This document shows positions 51,262 to 60,521 of a stretch of 64,000 nucleotides of DNA, piece after piece. Where the stretch lies: positions 1,984,001 to 2,048,000 of the forward strand of contig OZ251535.1 of assembly GCA_965243165.1 (NCBI GenBank). The letters are read 5' to 3'. The position numbers and the translations under genes were made by a program. The stretch's first letter is position 1. The number at the start of each line of letters is the position of its first letter. The stretch comes from CATQHD01 sp965243165 (GTDB lineage: Bacteria > Actinomycetota > Acidimicrobiia > Spongiisociales > Spongiisociaceae). Below the pieces are notes generated by a model. It searched no databases and was not told where the DNA came from. It saw nothing but the letters and a program-made list of their open reading frames with translations.

Positions 51262-53748
51262 ATGACCGCCCCCGGCCCTCCGGCCGGCATGCCCGTCCCC
51301 GAGGCCCGGTACACGGCGGGGGGCCTGCCCGGCCGGGCGCAGGCGGTGGTGGTGGGGGGCGGCATCGTAGGGTGTTCGATCGCCTACCACCTGGCTCGGC
51401 GGGGCATCACCGATGTGCTGCTGCTGGAACAGAACACCCTCACCGGCGGCAGCACCTGGCATGCGGCCGGCCTGGTGAGCCAGCTCAAATCCTCCTACAG
51501 CCTCACCCGGCTGGCCGCCTACACCGCCCGCCTCTACGAGGAGCTGGAGGACGAAACCGGCCAGGCCTCCGGCTACCGCACCACCGGGTCGATATCGGTG
51601 GCGTCCGACGGGGAGCGCTGGGAGGAGATCCTGCGGGGCATGTCGATGGCCCGCACCGCCGGGGTCGAGATGGAGGTCATCAGCCCGGAGCGGGCCAAGG
51701 AGATGTGGCCGTTGCTGCGCACCGACGACCTGGTGGGGGCGGTGTTCATCCCCGAGGACGGCCAGACCAGCCCGGTGGACACCACCATGGCCCTGGCCAA
51801 GGGGGCCCGCGACCGGGGGGTGTCCATCAGGGAGAAGACGGCGGTCGAGCGGGTGCGGGCGGTGAACGGGCGGGCGGTCGGGGTGGAGACCGAGCAGGGC
51901 TTCGTGGAGGCGGAGACGGTGGTGCTGGCCTGCGGCGTCTGGACCCGGCAGCTGGCCGCCGCCGCCGGGGTGAACGCGCCGCTCCACCCCTGCGAGCACT
52001 TCTACGTGGTTACCGAACCCCTGGAGGGGATGGCGCCGGGGATGCCCACCCTGCGGGACCCCGCCAACTACACCTACTTCAAGGAGGAGACCGGCAAGCT
52101 GATGGCCGGCTTCTTCGAGCCGAAGGCCAAGGTCTGGCGCTACGAGGTGCCCCGCGGCTTCGCCTTCGGGGTGTTGGAGGAGGACTGGGACCACATCGGC
52201 CCGGTCTTCGAGCGCTCCATCCACCGCATCCCCGCCCTGGCCGAATGCGGCATCCAGCTCTTCTTCAACGGCCCGGAGGCCTTCACCCCCGACGGGGTCT
52301 ACTACCTGGGCGAATCCCCAGAAGTGGAGGGCTTGTTCGTTGCGGCCGGCTTCAACTCGGTGGGCATCCAGTCGGCGGGGGGGGCGGGATGGGTGCTGGC
52401 CGACTGGATCGCCGACCGGCGCCCGCCGATGGACCTGACAGCGGTGGACCTGCGGCGGGCCTTCCCCTTCCAGGGAGAACAGGCCTACCTGGCGGAGCGG
52501 ACCGCCGAAAGCCTGGGCCTGCTCTACGCCATGCACTGGCCGTTCCGCCAGTTCGAGTCGGCCCGGGGCGTCTATCGATCGCCCCTCCACGACCGGCTGG
52601 CCGGCCTGGGGGCGGTGTTCGGGGAGACGGCCGGATGGGAGCGGCCCAACTGGTTCGCCCTCGACGGCATGGAGCGGGAGTACCGCTACTCCTACGGCAA
52701 GCAGAACTGGTATCCGGCCTCGGCCGAGGAGTGCGCCGCCACCCGCCGGCGGGTGGCGCTGTACGACCAGTCGTCGTTCGCCAAGTTCATGGTGAGCGGG
52801 CCGGACGCCATGCTGGCGCTGAACCGGATCGGGAGCGCCGACGTCGACGCTCCGGTCGGCAAGGTCTGCTACACCCAGTGGCTCAACGACCGGGGCGGAA
52901 TCGAAGCCGACCTGACCGTCACCCGCACCGGCGAGGCGGAATACCTGGTGGTTACCGCCGCCGCCTCCGCCAACCGGGACTGGCACACCCTGCGCAGGGC
53001 GCTGGCCGGCCGGAACGCGGAGCTGACCGACATCACGATGGAGACGCCCGCCGTGGGGGTGATGGGGCCTCGGTCGCGGGAGCTGCTGGCGCCGGTCTGC
53101 AGCGCCCCGCTCGACAACGAATCCTTCCCCTTCGGATGGTCGCAGGAGATGACCGTGGCCGGGATTCCGGTGCGGGCGCTGCGGGTCAGCTACGTGGGCG
53201 AGCTGGGCTGGGAGCTGTATACGTCCGGGAATGAGGCGGAGGCGCTCTTCGACGCCCTGATGGAAGCGGGGGCGGCTTACGGCGTCCGCCCGGCCGGCTA
53301 CCACACCATGAACAGCCTGCGCCTGGAGGCCGGCTACCGCCATTGGGGCCACGACATCACCGACCAGGACACTCCGCTCGAGGCCGGGTTGGGCTTCACC
53401 ATCGCCTGGGGCAAGGCGGGCGGCTTCATCGGGCGGGAGGCCCTCCTGGCTCAGCGGGCGGCGGGCCCCCCGACCAAACGCCTGGTCCAGTTCAAGCTGG
53501 AAGACCCCGGCCAGATCGCCTACCACGACGAACCCATCTACCGCAACGGCCGGATGGCCGGCCGCACCACCTCCGGCATGTACGGCCACACCCTCGGCGC
53601 CTGCCTGGCCATGGGCTATCTGGAATGCGAAGAAGGCGCAACCAAAGAATGGATCGAATCCGGCGCCTACGAAATAGAACTGGCCAACGTCCGGTACCCG
53701 GTCCAGGCCCAGCTGAGACCCTTCTACACCCCTCGAACCCGCACCTGA
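51262..53748 (+). CDS. FAD-dependent dimethylglycine/sarcosine dehydrogenase with GcvT domain
   Basis: 828 aa, ATG 51262. DAO-type FAD domain: VVVGGGIVGCSIAYHLA (29-45) and STWHAAGL with His67, the residue that binds FAD covalently in dimethylglycine dehydrogenase. FAO_M linker near 390-445. C-terminal half is a GcvT aminomethyltransferase fold: FAKFMVSGPDAMLALNRI, RVSYVGELGWELYT, ending in a GCV_T_C domain (FKLEDPGQIAYHDEPIYRNG). N-demethylates a methylated glycine and gives the carbon to tetrahydrofolate. With alanine dehydrogenase it forms an amino acid / osmolyte catabolic pair. Confidence 0.9.
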   Translation: MTAPGPPAGMPVPEARYTAGGLPGRAQAVVVGGGIVGCSIAYHLARRGITDVLLLEQNTLTGGSTWHAAGLVSQLKSSYSLTRLAAYTARLYEELEDETGQASGYRTTGSISVASDGERWEEILRGMSMARTAGVEMEVISPERAKEMWPLLRTDDLVGAVFIPEDGQTSPVDTTMALAKGARDRGVSIREKTAVERVRAVNGRAVGVETEQGFVEAETVVLACGVWTRQLAAAAGVNAPLHPCEHFYVVTEPLEGMAPGMPTLRDPANYTYFKEETGKLMAGFFEPKAKVWRYEVPRGFAFGVLEEDWDHIGPVFERSIHRIPALAECGIQLFFNGPEAFTPDGVYYLGESPEVEGLFVAAGFNSVGIQSAGGAGWVLADWIADRRPPMDLTAVDLRRAFPFQGEQAYLAERTAESLGLLYAMHWPFRQFESARGVYRSPLHDRLAGLGAVFGETAGWERPNWFALDGMEREYRYSYGKQNWYPASAEECAATRRRVALYDQSSFAKFMVSGPDAMLALNRIGSADVDAPVGKVCYTQWLNDRGGIEADLTVTRTGEAEYLVVTAAASANRDWHTLRRALAGRNAELTDITMETPAVGVMGPRSRELLAPVCSAPLDNESFPFGWSQEMTVAGIPVRALRVSYVGELGWELYTSGNEAEALFDALMEAGAAYGVRPAGYHTMNSLRLEAGYRHWGHDITDQDTPLEAGLGFTIAWGKAGGFIGREALLAQRAAGPPTKRLVQFKLEDPGQIAYHDEPIYRNGRMAGRTTSGMYGHTLGACLAMGYLECEEGATKEWIESGAYEIELANVRYPVQAQLRPFYTPRTRT

Positions 53749-54190
53749 AAACTCAACACGCCGCGGCTTGAGATCACTGACATAGTCATATTCCTATTTA
53801 GGTCAAGAGAAATCACATATAACTCCAAGTCCTAACGGGTAATTAAGGTCATGTTCTGTCACCCCTCACTACACCAAGTTTGTGGGAAACTTCCAGACTC
53901 TAGGCCTTCCTTAATTTTAGTATATCCAATCCCTAATATATTAGAGCAGAGCTGTATACTATATATAACAAATCTTATTAATTCTATAGACCATTTTAGA
54001 TAAGAGTCTGCTATTAACAATTCTGCACCAATCTCATGAGTAGGTTGCGGTCTATAAAATGGTATTTTTTGATTATGAACTTCTTTTGATAAAAACCCAT
54101 ATAATCTTCCAATACTCTCAACTGCTTCTTTATCTGTACTAGCATCTTGTCTCAACCATTTAAAGATATCCTCTCTTGTCTCAAAAAGTT

Positions 54191-55560
54191 GAGGCTTCGC
54201 GAAAACGTGGGGGGGAGGGTGGGGTGGGGGTGGGGTTGGGTCCTTGAAAGTTGGTCGGGGCCCGACTGTAATCGGTGATGCAAACACAAGCCGATTGCAG
54301 GGAGGCCCCGATGGGCAATGATGATATAACGGTACGGTTGTGGCTGCGGCGGGTCTTGACGGGGCGGGTGTTGGTGGATACCCCGTCCCGGCTGGAGGTC
54401 GAGGTGTCGTCGAGCTGGTCGACGTCTCGGTGCCCGTGGTGCGGGTTCCGGTGCCGGCGGGTGCATGACCGTCGTCAGAAGCGGATACGCGACCGGATGA
54501 TGTCGGGGCGGCGGGTGACGCTGGTATGGCAGCGCCGCCGGTTCGAGTGCGGCAACTGCGGGGAACGCCATCTTGAGGAGCATCCCGAGTTCGAGGGGAA
54601 CCTGACTCGGCGGTTCGCCCGTCAGTTGGTAGCCGACGCCCGGGTGATGCCGATCATCGCGGTTGCCCGCCGGGAAGGGCTGGGATGGCACAAGATCATG
54701 GGTTTGGTGTCGTCTTGGTCGGAGCTGGTAGCCGCCCACCGGCGGAGCCGCCGCTGCCGGGTGCTGCTGGTCGATGAGACTTCTATCCAGCGGGGCCACA
54801 AGTATGTGACTGTGATCAAAAACGGGGACACCGGCCATGTCCTGGCTATGGTCGAGCACCGCTCCGCGGCTGCTCTGGCAGGGTTTTTGCGTAAACAGCC
54901 CCGATCCTGGCGGCAGAAGGTCAAAGTCGTGGTAACCGACGGATCCCGCGCCTACAAGACCGCGGTTGGGGTGTGGCTGCCCCACGCCCGCCATGTTCTG
55001 GACCGGTTCCATGTCGTCCGTTGGTTCGCCGCCGGGCTGACCGCCGCGCGGCGGGACGTTCAACGCCGCCCCGGAGGGGAGAAGCCGGTGTTCGATCCTG
55101 AGGTTTTCGGAGCCAGGTTCGCTTTGCTGCGCCGCCCCGACCGGCTCACCCCGGCCCAGGCCGCCCGCCTCGAGCGGCTGTTCGACCGTCATCCCCGCTT
55201 GCGGACCGCCTGGGAAGCCCTCGCCGAACTCCACGGCCTCTACCTCGCCGAGGACTACCCGGGCGCTCTTGCTGCCCTCCGCCGGTTCGCTGACCTCTAC
55301 GCCACCGGGCAGATCCCCGAGTTCCATGCAGTGGTGGACACAGTAATCGCCTGGGGAGACGAAATCCTTGCCTGGCATCACACCGGACGGCCTTCCAACG
55401 GACCCCTCGAAGGAACCAACAACCTCCTCCAGGTCCTACGGCGCACCGCCCACGGATTCACCAACCCTTACAACTACGCCGCCCGAGGGCTCCTGCTAAC
55501 CTGACTACACACCGACAACACCCCCCACCCCCCCAAATCCCACAAAAACGCGAAGGGCCC
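54191..55560 (+). mobile_element. ISL3-family insertion sequence
   Basis: 1370 bp, flanked by perfect 8-bp target copies AAAAAGTT (54183-54190 and 55561-55568), the duplication length of this family. Ends are imperfect inverted repeats: GAGGCTTCGCGAAAACGTGG on the left and, reversed, GGGCCCTTCGCGTTTTTGTG on the right. Both ends continue inward into G-rich tracts on the strand running from the end. Confidence 0.92.
54311..55504 (+). CDS. ISL3-family transposase
   Basis: 397 aa from ATG 54311, chosen for GGGAGG five bases upstream; an upstream start at 54275 lacks one. N-terminal zinc finger CPWCGFRCRRVH and CGNCGERH, helix-turn-helix (VARREGLGWHKIMGLV), then the DDE core: VLLVDETSIQRGHKY, VVVTDGSRAYKTAV, and PLEGTNNLLQVLRRTAHGF with the Glu. 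Intact frame and ends suggest recent insertion. Confidence 0.93.
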   Translation: MGNDDITVRLWLRRVLTGRVLVDTPSRLEVEVSSSWSTSRCPWCGFRCRRVHDRRQKRIRDRMMSGRRVTLVWQRRRFECGNCGERHLEEHPEFEGNLTRRFARQLVADARVMPIIAVARREGLGWHKIMGLVSSWSELVAAHRRSRRCRVLLVDETSIQRGHKYVTVIKNGDTGHVLAMVEHRSAAALAGFLRKQPRSWRQKVKVVVTDGSRAYKTAVGVWLPHARHVLDRFHVVRWFAAGLTAARRDVQRRPGGEKPVFDPEVFGARFALLRRPDRLTPAQAARLERLFDRHPRLRTAWEALAELHGLYLAEDYPGALAALRRFADLYATGQIPEFHAVVDTVIAWGDEILAWHHTGRPSNGPLEGTNNLLQVLRRTAHGFTNPYNYAARGLLLT

Positions 55561-56323
55561 AAAAAGTTCTTTTACTTCGTTCGGGCTATTAATAGTACTA
55601 AACCTTAATCCCCAACCAGCAATACCTAATACCAGCTCAAGAAAAGTTCGCATTATTATCAAGGACAATAAATAATCATCTTGCCTGATAAAGTTCCACC
55701 TAAAACCATCGTATACTATATTAGCACGATGTAAATAATTGTATATTGTATATTTTAATATTACTGGGACATCTTTAACAGAACTGATAAAGGCTATAGC
55801 CTCATCAAAATCTGAACATAACTGCTTGATTTAAAGCATTTACACGCTCCAAAAGGGTGTCTCTATATGGTAAGTTATGCTCCAGTTTTTTAGCAAAATT
55901 CAGTTCTGCAAATCTTTCCCAAAGAATCTTGAACATTGCTTCTTCTATAGGTATTTGTGAAAAATAGAATTGATGAAGACGCCTCTGAAGATCTCCTTCT
56001 ACAAAGTAACTATTTAGAGATACATTCCCAGATAGAAGAGCTTGATTTAGACAACCTAACTGTCTAAGGTTATCTATAAAATTTACAAACCCTTCATCGT
56101 TTTGACCACTTGTCAAGAACCGTTCTTTTAGTCTATTTTCTTTGTCTTCAAAAATTTGCTTATGAAGATCGTATCTGTCATACTTACTTTCAGAGAACAT
56201 GATGTCGTACCTTACCTTACTTTCTGTAGTTCTACTCCTCGTTAGCACCATCTACGTAATGGTTTTAGGAACAGCTGAGACTTACCAAAAAGCTACTACC
56301 CTCGTTAACTCCGTTCTGACTGT

Positions 56324-59209
56324 TCAGCCTCTCATTCGGTCTTTCTTGCCGCCGTGCACCGAAGGCTCGCTGCACCATTGTTCGCTCAGCACGGCCAGGG
56401 GTTCCAGCACTTCTTCGTCCAGGCCCAAGAGGCCGGTCAGCACCGCCCGGTCCAGGTCCCGGCGGGTTTCGTCCCGCCAGGTCTGATGGGCGGGCAGGAA
56501 GTCCCTGGCGGCGAACTCGTCGAACACCGCTCCGGCCTGTTCGATCTGCGCCGCGCTCAGCGAAGCCAGGTCGAGCATGGGCAGCGACGGCAGCGTCTTG
56601 ATGGTAAGGCGGGCGCGTCCTCCGTGTTGGCGGGTCCCCCTCCACCAGAATGAGATCAGCCCCAGGGTGGTGTTGGCCCAGAGGGCGGCGGCGGGCTCCC
56701 AAGCCTCCTCGCGGAGGGAGAAGTTGGGCCATGCCACCCCGCCGAGCGACGCCTCCGGCGTCAGGCAGGCGGCCAGGCTCTGGGAGTTCAGCCGGAAGTC
56801 GAGGTTGAAGTGGAGGCGGGTGGCCGTCCTCCAGACCTTCAGGGCCTTTTCGTGCTTTCCTTCGTGTATCCGCCCCTGGCTGTCGGGCGCCACCACCAGC
56901 CGCCGTTCACGCTCTGCGTCATGGCGCGAGAGGGCCGGGTAGGAGGCCCTGTACTCGGGTGCGGAATCCAAGAAGAAAGGCCCCCGGTCCGGCCCGAACA
57001 CGTCGAGGTGGTACATACCGCGTTCGCCGAGGGCGCCGAGGGTCGTCAACGGCAGGTCGATGCATTCGATGCGCGGCAACCGAAGCTCCCCTTCAGCCAG
57101 TCCAAGCGCAGCGGACGCCACATCGATCTCCCGCACCCCGGCGCAGCCTCCGTCCTCGATCGCGGCCCGGATGTAACACCCCACTCTTTCTTCGCCCGCC
57201 GTGAGCCAACCCCGTTCTCCGTCCGAGGCGGCGGCCGCGGCGCGGGCCGCCTCCACCGCCGACGCGATGCTGGGCGGGCGGCGCACGAGGTTGACGAACA
57301 AGGTTTTCCCGTCAGGTTCCCCCCGGTCGTCCGGACCGCGCCTGGCGGCGATCACCAACGCCTCCCCCATGCCGGTGTCCGCCGAGAACGACGAGCCGAA
57401 CCCTCCGGCGGCGGCGATGGTGACCACCGTCAGCTCCCGGTACTCGCGGGCCAGCAGCTCCCGAACCTTCCGCCAGGATTCCCCCGAGACGACCGCCGCC
57501 GGAACCACCAGCGCGACCACCCCGCCGGGCTTCACCTTCGCATGGGCCAGGTCGACGAAGTTGGAGGCCAGCCCGGCATTGCCGTCGCCGACCCGATCGG
57601 GCATCTTGCGGTAGATCACCTTGAGCGCATCGGACATCCGCCGCTGCTCCTCCCCGCTGGTGGAGAAACCGGCGAAGGACGGGATCGGCACCTCGGCCAC
57701 CTTGTGGTTGGTGGGCCGGGTGAAAGGCGGGTTCATGATCACCAGGTCCGCCGAGCCGTGCTCCATCACGAAGCGCCTCGCGTCTTCGTCGACCTCGACG
57801 TCGCCGCTCCCGGAGGAGGCGGTCCTTCCCGTTCCGAAGAGCGACATGACGCCCTCCTCGGCTATCAGGTCGAGGGAGCCGATCGCGGCGGGGCGCCCGC
57901 CCCCCTGGTCGCCGTAGGGCATCGTGTAGATCATCGTGCTGCCGAAAGCGGCGGCCGGATGGATGGCCGACAGCATCGAGGCGGTCAAATGGGCGGCGGC
58001 GGGCATGATGTCGGCCCCGATCAGAGCCTTCTCCATCATGCCGGGATGCAGCAGGCGGTCGTCGCCCCCCGCCCGGCGGAACCTGGCCATCACCCGGCTG
58101 TAGGCGGCGGACAGCAGGATGCCGGTGCCGCACGCCAGGTCGGCGATGCGCAGCGCCTCGACCTGCTCGGGCCGGGTGTAGTCCACTTCGAGGCGGGCGA
58201 CCGCCAACTCGGCCAACAGCATCGCCGAGGACGGCAGGGTGTAGAAGGTGGCCAGGAACTTCCGATCGGCGATCAGCCGCCCGAACATCTGCCCGGCCAG
58301 GTCGTGGGTGGTGGTAACGCCGACGCCGGCCAGCTCGTCCGCCGCCGCCGCCAAGGCGTCGAGGATCCGGTTCGCCTTCCGGGCGGGCACCACCTCCAGC
58401 AGGTCGGAGGCGATCCTGAAGATCGGCCAGTAGTCGATCCTGAGGACGGCGGCCCACTCGGTCAGCACCTTTTCCTTCGACATCCTCCGCTGCTCACCCC
58501 GCAGTTCGCTGATGGGGGCGATGCCGTGGGAGTCGGCGATGGCGGTGTGGAACATGAGCGCGTTGGCGATGATCGCCATCGCCATGCGGGAGGTCTGTTC
58601 GCCGTCCTCCTGCTTGAGCATGGCGGCCATGCGCTCGAGGGACCTCCGCCCGTCTTCCTCCCGCAGCAGGCGCGCGGCGGCGGCCACGCCCCGCTCCAGC
58701 GCCAGGGTTCCGGTAACGACCAGCCGCTCCGACAGGGTGGCCAGCTCCACGAAGCCGGCCAGATCGTCGATCCCTCCCCTCAGCCACCCCGAAGCGGGGA
58801 AGCGGACGGTCTCGTCGGGCTGCAGTTCCCCGCCGAAGCTGCTGAACAGGCAGTATTCGAACTCCGCATCCGAGATGCTGTCCGCCAGGTTCACCCCGCC
58901 GACGCGGAGGCCGGCCGGCATGCGGACCGCAACCGTGTTCTCGATCACCTCGTCGGTGGCCTCGAGATACTTCCCCAGACGGCTCCGCGCTTCGTCTTCC
59001 ACCGTGCGGGCGGGGATCACCTCGGTCTCGATAATCACCGGCGCGCCGCCCGGGTGGAGCACCAGGATGTCCGGCTGGGCGGAGGGGTCGCCCAAGAGCA
59101 CGCCGGTCGCCTCTGCGATGACAGCCCCGCCCGCCTCCCAACGCGGATGGCGGCGGCAGAGGGCGTTCGCCAGCTCGGCGTTGATCACGGTCTCGGTGTT
59201 GCGGGCCAT
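56324..59209 (-). CDS. N6-adenine DNA methylase with nuclease-like N-terminus (type IIG-like)
   Basis: 961 aa from ATG 59209 (MARNTETVINAELANALCRR); ATG 59239 is an alternative with GGGAA upstream. The N-terminal 110 residues include PDILVLHPGGAPVIIETEV, a possible PD-(D/E)xK site (Asp then Glu-x-Glu). A helical linker leads to the methylase: motif I IADLACGTGILLSAA and motif IV LVIMNPPFTRP, then a C-terminal target-recognition-like half (LTIKTLPSLPMLDLASLS). This is the one-chain restriction-modification layout, also close to BREX PglX-type enzymes. No partner gene is intact next to it; the broken AT-rich gene lies just downstream. Confidence 0.8.
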   Translation of the reverse strand: MARNTETVINAELANALCRRHPRWEAGGAVIAEATGVLLGDPSAQPDILVLHPGGAPVIIETEVIPARTVEDEARSRLGKYLEATDEVIENTVAVRMPAGLRVGGVNLADSISDAEFEYCLFSSFGGELQPDETVRFPASGWLRGGIDDLAGFVELATLSERLVVTGTLALERGVAAAARLLREEDGRRSLERMAAMLKQEDGEQTSRMAMAIIANALMFHTAIADSHGIAPISELRGEQRRMSKEKVLTEWAAVLRIDYWPIFRIASDLLEVVPARKANRILDALAAAADELAGVGVTTTHDLAGQMFGRLIADRKFLATFYTLPSSAMLLAELAVARLEVDYTRPEQVEALRIADLACGTGILLSAAYSRVMARFRRAGGDDRLLHPGMMEKALIGADIMPAAAHLTASMLSAIHPAAAFGSTMIYTMPYGDQGGGRPAAIGSLDLIAEEGVMSLFGTGRTASSGSGDVEVDEDARRFVMEHGSADLVIMNPPFTRPTNHKVAEVPIPSFAGFSTSGEEQRRMSDALKVIYRKMPDRVGDGNAGLASNFVDLAHAKVKPGGVVALVVPAAVVSGESWRKVRELLAREYRELTVVTIAAAGGFGSSFSADTGMGEALVIAARRGPDDRGEPDGKTLFVNLVRRPPSIASAVEAARAAAAASDGERGWLTAGEERVGCYIRAAIEDGGCAGVREIDVASAALGLAEGELRLPRIECIDLPLTTLGALGERGMYHLDVFGPDRGPFFLDSAPEYRASYPALSRHDAERERRLVVAPDSQGRIHEGKHEKALKVWRTATRLHFNLDFRLNSQSLAACLTPEASLGGVAWPNFSLREEAWEPAAALWANTTLGLISFWWRGTRQHGGRARLTIKTLPSLPMLDLASLSAAQIEQAGAVFDEFAARDFLPAHQTWRDETRRDLDRAVLTGLLGLDEEVLEPLAVLSEQWCSEPSVHGGKKDRMRG

Positions 59210-59239
59210 GCCGGACAATCTACCCGGCGGGTATGACAT

Positions 59240-59658
59240 TTCCCATCATCCAACTGCGCCCCTTCCGAACGGCCGGGACCGCAAATACCCGCCCGAACTT
59301 CTCCCTGCCGCCTCGAACAACCTGGTCGAGCCGCTCTCTCGACCAACCCGCCGCCAAGAACGCGAAAATCCCGCCGCCGGCCGCCCGGCTTCGCCGGGAG
59401 CCCTCCCCCGCCTCCGCCACCAGCATCGGATCCGCCTGGGGCCGCGCGGGCCCCGCCCCGGCCCCTGTGATGCCCGGCCCGGGCTGGAATCTCTCTGATG
59501 ACCGCCGCTCTCTCTAGAACCCGCCGCGGTGTTTGTGATATCGGCGGCTGTCAATATACGGCATATCTGAGACACAGGGAAGGGGTTCGTCGGCCGAACC
59601 GCCGGATATTTTTCGCGTTCTCGGCCGGCGGGGCGCTTCGGAGGTGGAGCGGGTTGGA
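59240..59658. other. Gene-free region with a degenerate dispersed-repeat fragment
   Basis: No gene supported. Near 59340-59400 CCAAGAACGCGAAAATCCCG recalls the end of the 350-bp repeat, and near 59498-59540 GACCGCCGCTCTCTCTAGAA with CCGCCGCGGTGTTTGTG matches its hairpin part in inverted orientation. It appears to be a decayed fourth copy. Confidence 0.5.
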
Positions 59659-60462
59659 TTATCGGTTCTTGGCGGAGCGGTTGTAGAGGCGGACCGACAG
59701 GGGGGCGAACACCGCGATGACGGCCGCCGCCCAGATGAGGGTGTAGACGACCGGGTGGCGGAGCGGCCAGGCGGCGGGGGCGGGCGCCCCCGGAGGCAGG
59801 TTTCCGAACAGCTCCCTGGCGGCTTGGGCCAGCGCCGAGACCGGATTCCACTCGGCGAACACCCGCATCGGCCCCGGCAGGTTCTCGTAGGGGACGAAGG
59901 TGTCGGCGATGAACACGACCGGGAAGATCACCAGATACGAAGCGTTGTAAACCACCTCGAAGGAAGGCACCAGCAACCCGATCCAAGCCATCACCCACGA
60001 GACGGAATAGGCGAACAACAGCAACAGGATGAACCCGAGCAGGGCTTCGAAGACGCCGCCTTGGATGCGCCACCCCACCAGCAGGCCGGCCAGCGCCGTG
60101 ACCAGCAACGCCGCCAGGTTGTAGACGACGTCGGCGAGGGTGCGCCCCATTATCACCGCCGACCGGGAAATGGGAAGCGTACGGAACCGGTCGACGATGC
60201 CTTTCTGCATGTCGTAGGCCAGCCCGACGGCGGTGAAGTTGGACCCGAACAGCACCGTCTGGGCGAAGATCCCGGCCATCAGGAACTCCCGGTAGGAACC
60301 GCCCGGAACCTCGACGGCGCTGCCCAACACGTAGGAGAACAAGAGCACGAACATGACCGGCTCGAACAGGACGAAGGTCAGAACATCGGGCACCCGCCTG
60401 ATCTTGATGACGTTGCGCTTGGCGATGACCAGACCGTCTTCGAGGGCATGAAAGACGTTCAC
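59659..60462 (-). CDS. ABC-2 type transporter permease (DrrB-like), second copy
   Basis: 267 aa, GTG 60462 with GGAGGG upstream. Six membrane spans in ABC-2 order with ESFxY-type cytosolic N-terminus (GLVIAKRNVIKIRRVPDVLT), FSYVLGSAVEVPGGSYREFL, MQKGIVDRFRTLPISRSAV, and the C-terminal VFAEWNPVSALAQAARELFG. Length and sequence match the neighbouring permease at 60522 closely, so this is a tandem duplicate. The pair probably forms a heterodimer with the ATPase at 61322. Confidence 0.9.
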   Translation of the reverse strand: MNVFHALEDGLVIAKRNVIKIRRVPDVLTFVLFEPVMFVLLFSYVLGSAVEVPGGSYREFLMAGIFAQTVLFGSNFTAVGLAYDMQKGIVDRFRTLPISRSAVIMGRTLADVVYNLAALLVTALAGLLVGWRIQGGVFEALLGFILLLLFAYSVSWVMAWIGLLVPSFEVVYNASYLVIFPVVFIADTFVPYENLPGPMRVFAEWNPVSALAQAARELFGNLPPGAPAPAAWPLRHPVVYTLIWAAAVIAVFAPLSVRLYNRSAKNR

Positions 60463-60521
60463 CCGCACCCTCCGGGCTTCGGTTCGGTTCAGAGCCTGCG
60501 GCGGCGCCTCCGCCGGAGGGG

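Larger units (their letters stand above)
53859..56251 (-). pseudogene. AT-rich gene broken by an ISL3 insertion and a frameshift
   Basis: The 5' part (56251 to about 55832) starts MVLTRSRTTESK and has MFSESKYDRYDLHKQIFEDK. One extra A in the run at 55830-55832 shifts the frame; beyond it IKQLCSDFDEAIAFISSV leads to RTFLELVLGIAGWGLRF and SPNEVKELF. The ISL3 element then interrupts, and the 3' part resumes in frame with ETREDIFKWLRQDASTDKEA to the stop at 53859. Removing the element, one target copy and one A gives 1014 bp, exactly 337 codons plus stop. The protein is unknown, helical and not membrane-bound. Its AT content marks it as foreign; it lies beside a methylase gene and may be a lost defence gene. 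Confidence 0.75.
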
